Shown piece by piece: positions 20,885 through 31,448 of a stretch of 64,000 nt of DNA. Position 1 is the stretch's first letter. Each line of letters starts with the position of its first letter. Both the position numbers and the translations under genes were made by a program. Origin of the DNA: Palaemon carinicauda (taxonomy: Eukaryota > Arthropoda > Malacostraca > Decapoda > Palaemonidae); NCBI RefSeq assembly GCF_036898095.1, contig NC_090746.1:48846207-48910206 (forward strand), written 5' to 3'. The notes below the pieces were generated by a model. The model was not told where the DNA came from. It saw nothing but the letters and a program-made list of their open reading frames with translations, and searched no databases.

Positions 20885-21643
20885 GGTTTGACTGGCTCTT
20901 ATTCTTTTCTTCATCCTCCCCTCTCTTGGGGAGAGCAGCATCCTAGGTTCTCTGCACAGCTGACCTCAAACCACTGCAGGTAAACCATGCTCCTTTGTGT
21001 ACCTAGTGTTAAGACTAATACTGTTGCGTCCCCATACCCTGGCGAGGTGGTAATGGGAAAGTCCTAGTTACACAGTTTTTCCTTCTAAAGAACTCGGAAT
21101 ATCTTTACCTGGACAGTCACACTTCTATATATACCTCAACACACAGCTTGTGTAGGCCGCGGACCTTGCGTAGCAAGGTTTTAGCGAGGTGCAGGGACTC
21201 CTTATTTTTGAGTACTGACATACTCAGATAAGGAGCCCCCGGGTAAAGCCAAAAGCCAGATTGGCTGGGACATCCACCCTACCTAAGGGGTGAGTCACCC
21301 CTATTAAATAGCGTGGTTTATATTCCAGTTACGGAACAAATGACAAATTTGTAGATAATTTGTATTTTTCCTAACTATACAAACCTTAGCTATTTAAACA
21401 AACTTACCCGCCAGCCCTATCCTCTTGAAGTCCTACCTCCAAGCAAAGTGAGCTCAATCACAGGTGTGTGAGGGGGACAGTAGCAAGCTACCCTCCCCTA
21501 CCCCCGCTAAATAGCGGTATGGGTAGTTAACCCTCGCTAAATTTTAATGGCTCATCATTTCAGCTACGCCGAAAGTAATACCCCTATTAAATAACTAAGG
21601 TTTGTATAGTTAGGAAAAATACAAATTATCTATGAATTTGTCA
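20885..21643 (+). repeat. B2 3' UTR, ICR and 3' ITR
   Basis: 20885-21301 continues the B2 3' UTR cut at 11005. The ICR 21302-21396 reads complement of the 5' end (AGTTACGGAAC) then AAA then complement of the 3' end (TGACAAATTTGTAG). The 3' ITR runs 21341-21643, ending GAATTTGTCA followed by flank TTTTATATAAATCC. The ITR core (21440-21596) matches the 5' ITR core of B1 at 20705-20860 in the same plus-strand sense, confirming an inverted pair within each element. Confidence 0.87.
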
Positions 21644-24600
21644 TTTTATATAAATCCAATTAGTAGAAAAATCATAGCTCAAGACAGATTGGCTTGGTGC
21701 ATTCCCCTGCCAGGCACATATTAGAATAATGGGAAACACCATCAAATACATTAAGAACGTAAGGGAATGCGGGAAACCAGCATTTGAAATGCTTTACTAA
21801 TTGTATTGGGCAATTAGAGAAAGCACCATTAGATGCACAAATTTACTTGTATTGCCACCGTAGGAAGTGAATGTCTGTGCCTCCTTTTAATATGCCTGAA
21901 AAGAGCTGGTGACTCCATGATAGTAAATGTAGTTGGTTGGGCTCTGTTAGAACATGCAAGTATTAATTGATCTACCACTGTTATGTTTAAAAAGCTTATG
22001 TTCTTCCTTTGATCCTCTCAGTATTTCTCATTAGAGCACATGGAGTCAATGTAGCATAATTTTGTAATTACTTGTACTGATATTTTGATTGCAGACTTAG
22101 ATGGCTTCCCAGACTATTAATTAATTTAAGGAAGAGAATGGCCCTACTAAAAGTACTGGAAGGGGTATGTGAATTATATGATATCCAACAAAACAAAACT
22201 ACCCATAAGTGCTTACATAAGTACTTATTACCTCAAGTGAAGCTTCAGCGACTGACTTCTGCAGATATCTCGAGCATCTTGAAGGAGTCTGTAATGTGAG
22301 TTCTGATATGGTTTAAACACTACATTTTGGCATGGAGTAAAACACTGCGGTTTACAAATACTGTACCCCTCTTGGCCTGTTTCTGTGGAATATATTACAA
22401 AATACCAGTCCCAGAATTCAGATTGCCTTGTTAATACTGGTAACCAGTGAGAGAAAGTCCTTTTATTGAAGGGAATTTGCCACCATTTTTTTTTGCCAAT
22501 GCATTTACATTTTTCTTGGCTTTAAGGGAAGCAAGACATTAGTATTTGATGAGGTTGATCACCCTTTATAGAAAATTTATACTGTATACAGTAAACATCT
22601 TTCTTACCATTACTTTAATTTTAATTACTTGAATGTTAGTGCAGCATTTTCTCTTTTACTCATATATGTAATAGTTTGTATTTAAAATATCCAAATTTTT
22701 CAGACTTTTTTTTTTTTCTGTTGTGATCAGTTCTTGAGTTTTGATATTTTGACTCTTGTTTCTGGTTGGGGGGTCATTCAGCTCATCATGGAAATTTGTT
22801 TATTCCTACACAAATAAAAACAATTGTCTATTAATAATAGTGTATGTCTTTAGCGAACATGGACTGACTTTTTAAACTTTTAATAAGATAGACATAGTTG
22901 CCTGTCAGGTGGCTTGTATGCCCAGCCCACCCAACAGGGGGAGCAACCCTCAATTTGACTTACATCGCTGGACAGTACGGACGTACTTCTCGTCTTCCTC
23001 ATCTGGCTTTTATATTTATAATCTTGCTTTTTCTTACAGATTGAATAAATGCTCTAGCAGAGTTGTGTTCAAGGGATATTAATGGAAGAAGTCAAGGATA
23101 TGTAATGCTTCCTGATAATGGTAATTGTGAGACAATTTTCAATGGTACCTGCTAATACAGTATATAGTATGTTTGTTCCTGTTGAGTTGCATGTCTGTTG
23201 CTGTTCTATCCCTCATCTGTGTGACCTTACAATGATGATAATGATGACAACATGAACTAAGGAGTTGGTTTTCCTTGGCCTTCACTGGTGAGGATAGTCA
23301 TTGTCCACAGAGTGTGAAGGGAAGGGTGCTACCCTGCTTTCTGTTATTATCTTCCTGACCCTTGAAAATAGCTGAAAATGCATCATATTTCCCCATGAGA
23401 CTGTTTTCATTTGCCTGCACCACTGTTGTAGAAGACAAACTTCAAGTTCTTCCTTCTCCCATATCTCATCTTTGTTGTCTTCAATGCAACAATTAAGAGA
23501 AGGACATGAAGATATCATCAAAAAGGTCCTGGAAGTGGAATAAATAGGAGCCGTGTACACATAACTCCTACCATTTCTCTCCCCATGGGAGACACAGGTC
23601 TCTCATCTCTTATGTGGAACTGAGCTTATGCACTGTCTGTCGGGACGAAGAGCATCGCACTTTTTCCCCTTTCTGGATGGTCTTCTCTTCTCTCTCATTT
23701 CTTGGGGAAGAGAGTAGTGGGTCGGGCCATAACTATTCCATTCCGGGAAGGGCTTTTGATGCGCTGCTCTTGCTTCAACTGTTCCTGATCTTCCTATCAT
23801 GCTCATGAGCCTTTTCTTGCCACCAGAAGAGGACAGCTGCTTGAGGTGAAGGAAAGTCTTCAGATCATTCCCGAGCACCAAGAACCTCCCTTGATGGAAT
23901 TGATTTGTAATATACTATTAATCTAACTAATATTCTTTGAATATGAATTTCATCATATTATTAATATTACTATTACTAGCTAAACTACAACCCTAGTTGG
24001 AAAAGCAGGATGCTATAAGCCCAAGGGCTCCAACAGAGAAAAATAGCACAGTGAGGAAAGGAAATAAATAAACTACAAGAAGTAATGAATAAGTAATATG
24101 AAATATTTTGAGATTAGTAACAACATTATGGGGCCCTGCCGGTAAGGCAATATGTGGGGGGTATAGGATGAAAAACGCAAAATCCTGAAAAAATTTACTG
24201 AGGTTCGTTTGGCAATGGAGAATCCGTTTATAAAATATTTTTTCAAAATTCCTCTCACTTTCATAGTTACAGGGTAATTAGTAAAATTAACTCAATAAGC
24301 CAAAAACATTGATCCCAACAAGAAAATGCAGTATTTCTGTTATTGTAAATTTTGATTATCACAGTATTACATTTTAATATAAAAAAAAATTGTGAGCAAT
24401 GGCATCTGTAAAGATTCAATGAGTCACAAGATAGGAAGTTGGTCATTACACCCTTCAGTGCTAGCACAAACCTCAGATAGACTACACGTTTGAGTATGAC
24501 CTCTGACATTCGCTCTCTTTTACGTCTGTTTTTCTTGGTTTCAGTAAGAATTTCGTCATGCCAAATAGTAAAAGACAATATAAAGAAGAAGAAAATTTGC

Positions 24601-24999
24601 TGTAATAAGAGTTCAGAAGTGGTTAATATCGGCGATATTAGCGGAGTTAGGGAAGAAGAGTGTGTGTTCTAGATGAAAGTGACTGCGTCGCCTGACACAG
24701 TGCCCCAAGAATTAAGATATTGAGCAAAGGGATCATTTATGATTAAGTAATGATAGATAACATTGTTTTGGTTCATTAATATTCAAAAAGGAACCTAAAA
24801 TTCATAATAATTATGATTTATTAATATTGTCTTTGTAAAAATACAAAGAAAAACTTTGAACAGCCATATCTCTAAACTATGTATACCTGTACTTATTGAC
24901 CTTCAAATTCTCTTAGTTTTAAAGATATAGCATTGAAATTTTGTATATAACTCAGAAAAACACAAAACAATCAAATTGAGCACTTTTTTCCAATTTTAT
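21644..24999. other. AT-rich spacer without recognisable gene
   Basis: Ordinary AT-rich sequence with no convincing coding region. Short ORFs at 23282-23560 and 23603-23881 have no domain, no biased composition and no supporting splice context. A pyrimidine-rich CTTTTTCTTACAG at 23028-23040 could be a splice acceptor of a host gene, but nothing coding follows (TGA and TAA within a few codons). One reversed non-LTR tail is present (next entry). It probably represents host DNA into which B3 inserted, joined across B3 and C to 42678. Confidence 0.5.
23956..24125 (-). mobile_element. Non-LTR 3' tail, (TAA)n family
   Basis: Reverse complement of the 3' UTR end at about 7440-7590: ATTACTATTACTAGC tail, then ACAACCCTAGTTGGAAAAGC, then GCTATAAGCCCAAGGGCTCC and a TTTCCTTATTT-type stretch. 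No RT part remains, so this is a severely 5'-truncated copy. Confidence 0.85.
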
Positions 25000-25000
25000 T

Positions 25001-25524
25001 TTGTTCCGTAACTGAATACAAACCACGCTATTTACATCTGGTAATTACTTCGGCGCAGCCGATGTCAAGCCATAAAGTTTAAACGAGGGTTTCCTACCCC
25101 ACCGCTAGTTAGGGGGGGGGGGGGCTTGCTAGCCCTCCACCCTCACACACACCGGTAATTCGTCCACTTTACTTTTGGCTCGGAGAGACAACAGACCTGT
25201 CAGCGCTCTCCTCTCTTTTGACTGACATAATTTTTGTTTGCTTTTTCTTTCAGTGTTTGTGTGTGAAGTTGGCCTCTATTATCATCATGCGCACTTGCCC
25301 TGGTCTTCCTGGCCGCCCTTGTGGGACCTTTATTCGGCCGTGGAAACAAATCCACACTCCTTATGCCCTCAGTGTAGGGGCCAACGGTGTGATAGTGCTA
25401 ATATGTGTATTGAGTGTAGGGAGTGGTCTACCTCCCAGTGGGAGAGGTTTGCCCGGCGACGTAAGAAGAAGGCTAAAAGGGATCGTTCTCCTTCCGAGAT
25501 TTCTTGGGAGAAAGAAAATCCTAG
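25001..25524 (+). repeat. B3 5' module, unit 1
   Basis: Outer ITR end, G-run (about 25108-25122), CACACACACCGG block, leader, CTTTTTCTTTCAG at about 25240-25252, then ATGCGCACTTGCCC (25287) opening the Cys-rich domain. In this unit the frame around TTTATTCGGCCG (25332) is shifted relative to units 2 and 3, so the Cys part is read in another frame from the start (IRPWKQ instead of AVETDP). The unit ends AAAATCCTAG then joins TTGTTCCG of unit 2. Confidence 0.85.
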
Positions 25525-26059
25525 TTGTTCCGTAACTGAATACAAACCACGCTATTTACATGGGGTAATTACTTTGGCGCAGCCGATGACGAGCCATAAA
25601 GTTTTAACGAGGGTTTCCTACCTCACCGCTAGTTAGCGGGGGGGGGGGGGGGGGGGGGCTTGCTACCCCTCCACCCTCACACACACCGGTAATTCGTCCA
25701 CTTTACTTTTGGCTCGGAGAGATGACAGACCTGTCAGAGCCTTCCTCTCTTTTGACTGCCATAATTTTTGTTTGCTTTTTCTTTCAGTGTTTGTGTGTGA
25801 AGTTGGCCTCTATTATCATCATGCGCACTTGCCCTGGTCTTCCCAGCCGCCCTTGTGTGACCTTTTTGTCGGCCGTGGAAACAGATCCGCACTCCTTATG
25901 CCCTCAGTGTAGGGGCCAACGGTGTGATAGTGCTAATATGTGTATTGAGTGTAGGGAGTGGTCTACCTCCCAGTGGGAGAGGTTTGCCCGGCGACGTAAG
26001 AAGAAGGCTAAAAGGGATCGTTCTCCTTCCGAGATTTCTTGGGAGAAAGAAAATCCTAG
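25525..26059 (+). repeat. B3 5' module, unit 2 with ECREWS ORF
   Basis: Same architecture as unit 1, with a longer G-run (about 25637-25658). The frame 25722-26171 has Met at 25821 (MRTCPGLPSRPC), then the C-x2-C-x4-C-x5-C-x2-C cluster, ECREWSTSQWERFARRRKKKAKR and DRSPSEISWEKENP. It then reads on through the ITR of unit 3 until TAG. The ORF end is thus encoded by the next repeat's terminus. Confidence 0.8.
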
Positions 26060-26588
26060 TTGTTCCGTAACTGAATACAAACCACGCTATTTACATGGGG
26101 TAATTACTTTGGCGCAGCCGATGACGAGCCATAAAGTTTTAACGAGGGTTTCCTACCCCACCGCTAGTTAGGGGGGGGGGGGTAGCTTGCTACCCCTCCA
26201 CCCTCACACACACCGGTAATTCGTCCACTTTACTTTTGGCTCGGAGAGATGACAGACCTGTCAGAGCCTTCCTCTCTTTTGACTGCCATAATTTTTGTTT
26301 GCTTTTTCTTTCAGTGTTTGTGTGTGAAATTGGCCTCTATTATCATCATGCGCACTTGCCCTGGTCTTCCCGGCCGCCCTTGTGTGACTTTTTTGTCGGC
26401 CGTGGAAACAGATCCGCACTCCTTATGCCCTCAGTGTAGGGGCCAACGGTGTGATAGTGCTAATATGTGTATTGAGTGTAGGGAGTGGTCTACCTCCCAG
26501 TGGGAGAGGTTTGCCCGGCGACGTAAGAAGAAGGCTCTAAAAGGGATCGTTCTCCTTCCGAGGTCTCTCGGGAGAGAGAAAATCCTAG
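26060..26588 (+). repeat. B3 5' module, unit 3 with ECREWS ORF
   Basis: Frame 26249-26698 with Met at 26348. The Cys cluster and ECREWSTSQWERF are intact. A two-base gain near 26533 (AAGGCTCTAAAAGG) changes the frame after RRRKKKA, so the tail is KGIVLLPRSLGRE. The unit ends GAAAATCCTAG then TTGTTACGCAAC, a mutated form of the unit 4 terminus. Confidence 0.8.
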
Positions 26589-27120
26589 TTGTTACGCAAC
26601 TAAACAAACCACGCTATTTACATGGGGTAATTACTTCGGCGCAGCCGATGACGAGCCATAAAGTTTTAACAAGGGTTTCCTACCCCACCGCTAGTTAGCG
26701 GGGGGGGGGGGGGGTTGCTACCCCTCCACCCTCACACACACCGGTAATTCGTCCACTTTACTTTTGGCTCGGAGAGACGACAGACCTGTCAGCGCTCTCC
26801 TCTCTTTTGACTGCCATAATTTTTGTTTGCTTTTTCTTTCAGTGTTTGTGTGTGAAGTTGACCTCTATTATCATCATGCGCACTTGCCCTGGACATCCCG
26901 GCCGCCCTTGTGGGACCTTTATGTCGGCCGTGGAAACAGATCCGCACTTCTTATGCCCTCAGTGTAGGGGCCAACGGTGTGATAGTGCTAATATGTGTAT
27001 TGAGTGTAGGGAGTGGTCTACCTCCCAGTGGGAGAGGTTTGCCTGGCAACGTAAGAAGAAGGCTAAAAGGGATCATTCTCCTTCTGAGGTTTCTCGGGAG
27101 AGAGAAAATCCTAGGTCTTC
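26589..27120 (+). repeat. B3 5' module, unit 4
   Basis: Last unit. Its outer end is mutated (TTGTTACGCAACTAAACAAA). Frame 26807-27211 has Met at 26876 (MRTCPGHPGRPCGTFMSAVETDP), an intact Cys cluster, ECREWSTSQWERFAWQRKKKAKR and DHSPSEVSRERENPRSSPS. At about 27115-27125 it passes into YR sequence in a different frame. This unit is therefore the one attached to the rest of the element. Confidence 0.82.
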
Positions 27121-27450
27121 TCCTTCCGCAGCCCATTCCTCCTTTGTTTGTGAGCACTGGGAGAACAAAGAGGAGGGTCACCAAGAATACCATCTCCGCA
27201 TGGATTTGTAGGGTAATCCATCTGTCCCTGAAACGACCCTCCTCCGTCACGTCACCCTAGAGCACATGATGTCAGAGGCGTAGCTACGTCCCTGGCCTTC
27301 AAGAAGAACTTTTCAGTGACGCAGGTTCTACAAGCAGGGGTGTGGAAGCGTCAGACAACCTTCACAGCCCACTACCTGCAAGACGTGACACACAGGAGGC
27401 TCGATACGTTCTCTATCGGCCCTGTGGTGGCTGCACAACAGCTGGTTTAA
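27121..27450 (+). pseudogene. B3 tyrosine recombinase, C-terminal fragment
   Basis: The frame begins PPLFVSTGRTKRRVTKNTISAWICRVIHLSL, breaks near 27228, then continues in another frame with AHDVRGVATS (HxxR box), FSVTQVLQAGVWKRQTTFTAHYLQD (candidate catalytic Tyr), RRLDTFSIGPVVAAQQLV and TAA at about 27450. The N-terminal half and the first catalytic Arg are deleted. This is a deletion remnant fused to unit 4; it has no recombinase activity alone. Confidence 0.85.
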
Positions 27451-28285
27451 AACCTCGGGCTCCTTAATGGACAAGTAGCAGAAGGTTGAGGGCATCGTTA
27501 CCCAGTCTTAGTCTGCATGAATGAAAAGGTTTGTCTGGCCCTTATTCTTTTCTTCATCCTCCCCTCTCTTGGGGAAAGCACCATCCTGGGTTCTCTGCAC
27601 AGCTGACCTCAAACCACTGCAGGTAAACCATGTTTCCTTGTGTTCCTAGTATTAAGTTAATACTGTCATGTACCCATACCCTGATGAGGTGGTATTGGGA
27701 GAGTCCTAGTCTAAAGTTTCCATCTAAAGAACTTCAGGTCAACTTCCTAGGACGAGTCACACTTCATACCTTCACACACAGCTTATGTAGGCCGCAGCCC
27801 TTGCGCAGCAAGGATCTAGCGAGGTGCAGGGACTCCTTATTGTTGAGTGCTGACACACTCAGATACTGAGTCCCCGGGCAAAGCCAAAAGCCAGTACTGG
27901 CTGGGGCTTACCACCCTTCCTAAGGGGTGAGTCACCCATATTAAATAGAGTGGTTTGTATTTCAGTTACGGAACAAATGACAAATTCGTAGGTAATTTGT
28001 ATTTTTCCTAATTATACAAACCTTAGCTATTTAATCAAACTTGCCCGCCAGCCCTATCCCCCGTGAAGTCCTACCTCTAAGCAAAGTTAGCTCAATCCCA
28101 GGTGTGTGTGAGGGGGGAGGTGGCAAGCTACCCTCCCTACCCCCCCACTAACTAGCGGTGGGGTATTAAACCCTCGTTAAAATTCTAATGGCTCGTCATT
28201 TCAGCTACGCCGAAAGTAATTACCCATGTTAAATAGCTAAGGTTTGCATAGTTAGGAAAAATACAAATTACCTATGAATTTGTCA
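27451..28285 (+). repeat. B3 3' UTR, ICR and 3' ITR
   Basis: 3' UTR (27451-27939) collinear with B2 and B4, including the uncut GCATGAATGAAAAGGTTTGTC at 27513-27533 that proves the B1 insertion point in B2. ICR 27940-28034 with CAGTTACGGAAC, AAA, TGACAAATTCGTAGG. 3' ITR 27976-28285. Confidence 0.87.
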
Positions 28286-28447
28286 TACTTACCCGCTCGT
28301 TATATAATAATAGCTTTATGCTTCTGTCCGGCAGAAATTCAAACCTCGCAGCAATCGCATAGATATGCCTGGTATACACTAGCGCCACCATGGAGCTAGG
28401 TCGAACTATCCCTCCTAGTATCAGATTTCCTTCTGCCCCCATACTGG
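28286..28447 (+). repeat. C left ITR
   Basis: Reads ACTTACCCGCTCGTTATATA, then TAGCTTTATGCTTCTGTCC, CGCAGCAATCGCATAGATAT and GGTCGAACTATCCCTCC. It is the inverse of 34643-34777 plus 42621-42640, which fixes both ends of C and the A2 target. Confidence 0.85.
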
Positions 28448-29400
28448 CTACATAGAAAAGGAATTTGCTCGTGTTTAACCTGGATTTTAGCAGTACCTTG
28501 GTGATGTACTCTTGTTAAGGGTTTGAGCATTCGCTTCTTGGGGGTTTGTTTGATATTTTATTGCTATGTTATAGCGTAAAAGGTAGGATTGGAAATTTTT
28601 CAACCAATTTTTTAACTAACGAAAGCATATGGCGATAGGTAAACATTTCGCCTCATCGATGACGTCACAGTCATTTGACATAAGCTTGAGTATGACTTGC
28701 TTTTTCTTTCTGTTTCTACAAATAATGATAAGTTAATACTATCTTACAAAATATTTAGTTATATAAAATAAAAGGATTATGTTATTTTAAGAAAATTTTT
28801 TTCCTTTTGGTATGCTTTCTTTCTTTAGGCTATGCAGTCCTCAGTCTATCGTTACAGTAATACTCTTTGTATCGATATTTATGAAAAGTACATTTTTCTT
28901 TAAAAACTAAGTTTTTGAATTATACTAGATAAAAGGAATATGTCATTTTCCAATTATATTGGTCCTTTTAGTATTTTTTCTTTAACTAATCTGCTTACAA
29001 AGATTAAAGAGAATTAGAGTTCAGTTAATTTTTATACGATGTAGTATTCATGACAATCGATATAGTCTCACGATTCTTTGGATCGTTGTTTACTTGTTCG
29101 TTTTTGGAATACAAAAATTATTCGTATAATATTTATAAATGTTCCAATTGTTAAATGTGACTACAGGTATTCGTCTTTTATTGGAACCCCTTAATATTAA
29201 GGGTTGATTTAAATATTTATATTCTTTATTTCTATATCTATTCATGTAATATGTTAATATTTTATATTAAATATTTTGTTACATTTTCTATGGGATTCAG
29301 TGACTATTGCATTCCCATTTAAGCCCTTGACAGAATAGTAAGTTCTCCCTCTACGGGCGTGTATACTTTTGGTTTTATACCTAAGAGTCAAAAATGCAAA
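28448..29400 (+). other. C leader, AT-rich
   Basis: AT-rich with no coding signal. Probably 5' UTR or intron of C, comparable to the 1.7-kb leader of A2. I saw no further structure. Confidence 0.5.
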
Positions 29401-30380
29401 TTTTTAGTGCTAAATTAGTGCAGTGAATTTTATTTAATACAGGGAGGGTGCTTCTGTTCGGACCTGTCGTTATCCTAGCCTTAGACCTCTTTTAAGCTTC
29501 CGGACCCATGGGAGAAGTTAAGTCAAGCGGCAAAGGGAAGCGAGAGGCTTAGCCTGGCGGTTACCGTCTTATAAGACCCGAGCAGAAGTCCCCTCGAGCG
29601 TTTTCTGTTGACGATCCCCAGAACGCTCGCCCTCGCCGTAGGTAAGGCGAGGTAAAAGTGTTTTCTAACTTTAACCGATATCGCGCATCAGGTGCGAAGC
29701 TGAAAACAAAATTTAAAAATCATTCTTGACAGGTAATGAGCATTTAATGTTCTTACCTCTTATAAAGAGCTGAACTTGATGGTGCTTGCCAAGCAGCTGA
29801 GCATGATGGCGCTCGCCAGGTGGCTTAGCATGGCGCCTCGCGTCAAGCTGAACGTGGCGCCTTGTGCCAAGTTGAACGTGACCCTTTGCGCTAAGCTGAG
29901 CATGTCGCCTCACATCAAGCTTAACGTGATGCCTCGCGCCAAGCTGAGCGTGACAACAACAGAGCGTTGGTCATCTAGCTTTCACTAGACGCGATAGGCA
30001 TAGCTCCGAGCGTCTGAATCGCGAGCGTTTTTTAATCGCAAGCGTTATTATTCTGAAAGTCACGTGGCGCCGAGCGTCAAGAGCTTGCATTACATCAAGT
30101 AGAACTTGATGTCTACATGACCATGAGCGTCTAGCGTTGGAACTTTGTTACGCCAGGCGCTATATTAAGAAATAAATATTAACTAGAAAGATATGTTCTC
30201 AGACCAAGGCCTGTTTGAACTAATTCTTGGTTGGGAGAGCTAGAATTAAACCTCTAAAGCATTGAGGCAGAATTCAGAACCTTAAGGAGTTGATTCCTAG
30301 GAAATAAGACATCTCTACCTAGGTTAGAGACTTGTAGGAGGAAGGGAGTGACTTTCAGAAACTCATGAGAGTTTTCTGAA

Positions 30381-30500
30381 GTTTCCATTTTATTTTTGTA
30401 CCTGCTGCTCCTCATTCCGCCTTCAGAATTTTTCGCTTGAAGAGTTTCCATTTTATTTTTGTACCTGCTGCTCCTCATTCCGCCTTCAGAGTTTTTCGCT
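30381..30500. repeat. 63-bp direct tandem duplication
   Basis: GTTTCCATTTTATTTTTGTA through TTTTTCGCT occurs at 30381-30436 and again at 30444-30500, offset 63 bp, with one mismatch (AATTTTT versus AGTTTTT). Very recent duplication inside C gag. Confidence 0.9.
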
Positions 30501-30529
30501 AAGGAAGACGGCAAAGGAGTCTCTATTTA

Positions 30530-30700
30530 TTATTTTATTATTATTACTAGCCAAGCTACAACCCTAGTTGGAAAAGCAGTATGCTATAAGCCTAAGGGCT
30601 CCAATAGGGAAAGATTGCTCAGTAAGGAGAGGAAATAAGGAAATAAATAAATGATAAGAATAAATTAACATTAAATCATTCTGAGAAAAGTAACAAAGTC
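30530..30700 (-). mobile_element. Non-LTR 3' tail, (TAA)n family
   Basis: TTATTATTACTAGCCAAGC then ACAACCCTAGTTGGAAAAGC and GCTATAAGCCTAAGGGCTCC. Third copy of the family at 7440-7590, minus orientation and 5'-truncated to the UTR. Confidence 0.85.
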
Positions 30701-31448
30701 AAAAAACAGTGCTGATAGAGCAGTGCTTTAGCGCATCCTTAATGCAGCATAAAGAACCTAACTGCAAAAGCAGGAAGTGCATTAGGGCTTTTGTAAGAGA
30801 AGGGAGTCCCCCTTTCTTGCTGTATACAGCCTGTCAGGATGTCAGAAGTTGGCAAAGCTTTAGTTCAGACTGATAAGGATCTTGTTCCTGAGTCTGGTGT
30901 TACGGTACAGGCACCGCCGCTTCCGCCAGACTGTTTTCCTTCCGCTGAAATGCGGATCGTGATGTAAGCAATGAGGAAGGTGAGTTCGCGATCAAAGTTT
31001 TCTACACCGGTGTCACCTAATGTTGATCCTAGTTGGACTATGCTGCTGGCATGAAGCAACAACTCTCATCTTTTATGCAGTCTTATCAGCCTGCTGTTAG
31101 CAAAGCGTTGGTTCGTCATGATTCTTTTCAGGACGCGTTGTCGCACAGGTGGCCTACCAACAAGCTAATTTTGAACAGCGTGATAAGGCTTCTATATCCC
31201 ATTGAGTGTCTTCTCTTGATACCAGACATCAAACGGCCAAGCGTGTCATAGAGCGTTTACCTTCCAAGCGCGGCGACAATCGCTAGGCAGCTAAGCGCGA
31301 CATTGGGCGTCAAGCTGAACGTGACATCGGGCGTCAAGCTGAACGTGACGTCGAGAAACAAGCTCGTGACGTCGAACGTCAAACAAACCGTGACGTCCAA
31401 CGTCAGTCACATACTGTTCAAGCTACGTCCAGAGGACAAAACCTCTCT

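Larger units (their letters stand above)
8911..21643 (+). mobile_element. DIRS-like retrotransposon B2, split by B1
   Basis: Plus-strand element in two visible pieces. Piece one, 8911-11005, holds RT, a deletion, YR and the start of the 3' UTR up to GCATGAATGAAAA. Piece two, 20885-21643, starts GGTTTGACTGGCTC and completes the same 3' UTR, which is seen uninterrupted in B3 at 27513-27545. It then carries the ICR (21302-21396) and 3' ITR, ending TTTGTCA at 21643. Between them sits B1 (11006-20884). The 5' part is presumably left of the window beyond A1. RNase H is deleted and YR has stops, so it is non-autonomous. Confidence 0.85.
25000..28285 (+). mobile_element. DIRS-like B3: 4x 5' module plus YR tail
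   Basis: Non-autonomous B derivative. It starts TTTGTTCCGTAACTG at 25000 and ends TTTGTCA at 28285. Four tandem copies of about 530 bp (5' ITR, leader, ECREWS domain) start at 25001, 25525, 26060 and 26589. The last runs at about 27115 straight into the C-terminal third of YR (27125-27450), then 3' UTR, ICR (27940-28034) and 3' ITR (27976-28285). RT, RNase H and most of gag and YR are deleted. Both ends and the ICR are present, so it could in principle be mobilised in trans. Confidence 0.87.
29401..31448 (+). pseudogene. C gag remnants with Arg-rich repeats
   Basis: Broken gag region. Identifiable bits are an RPEQKSPRAFSVDDPQ frame near 29575-29640. Arrays of the GCGTCAAGCTGAACGTGAC word occur at 29780-29960, degenerate, and at 31290-31400. 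There, one frame reads RQAERDIGRQAERDVEKQ and leads into the RT. A gag-like stretch DPSWTM near 31027 and MQSYQPAVSKALVRHDSFQD lies at 31075-31135. Many stops separate them. The RD/QAER repeats parallel the Arg-rich arrays of B1 and D gag. Two insertions lie inside: a 63-bp duplication (30381-30500) and a non-LTR tail (30530-30700). Confidence 0.6.

Noticed and set aside
23282..23881. Two 92-residue ORFs as possible host exons
   Set aside because: No recognisable domain, unbiased composition, no supporting splice sites, and length expected by chance.
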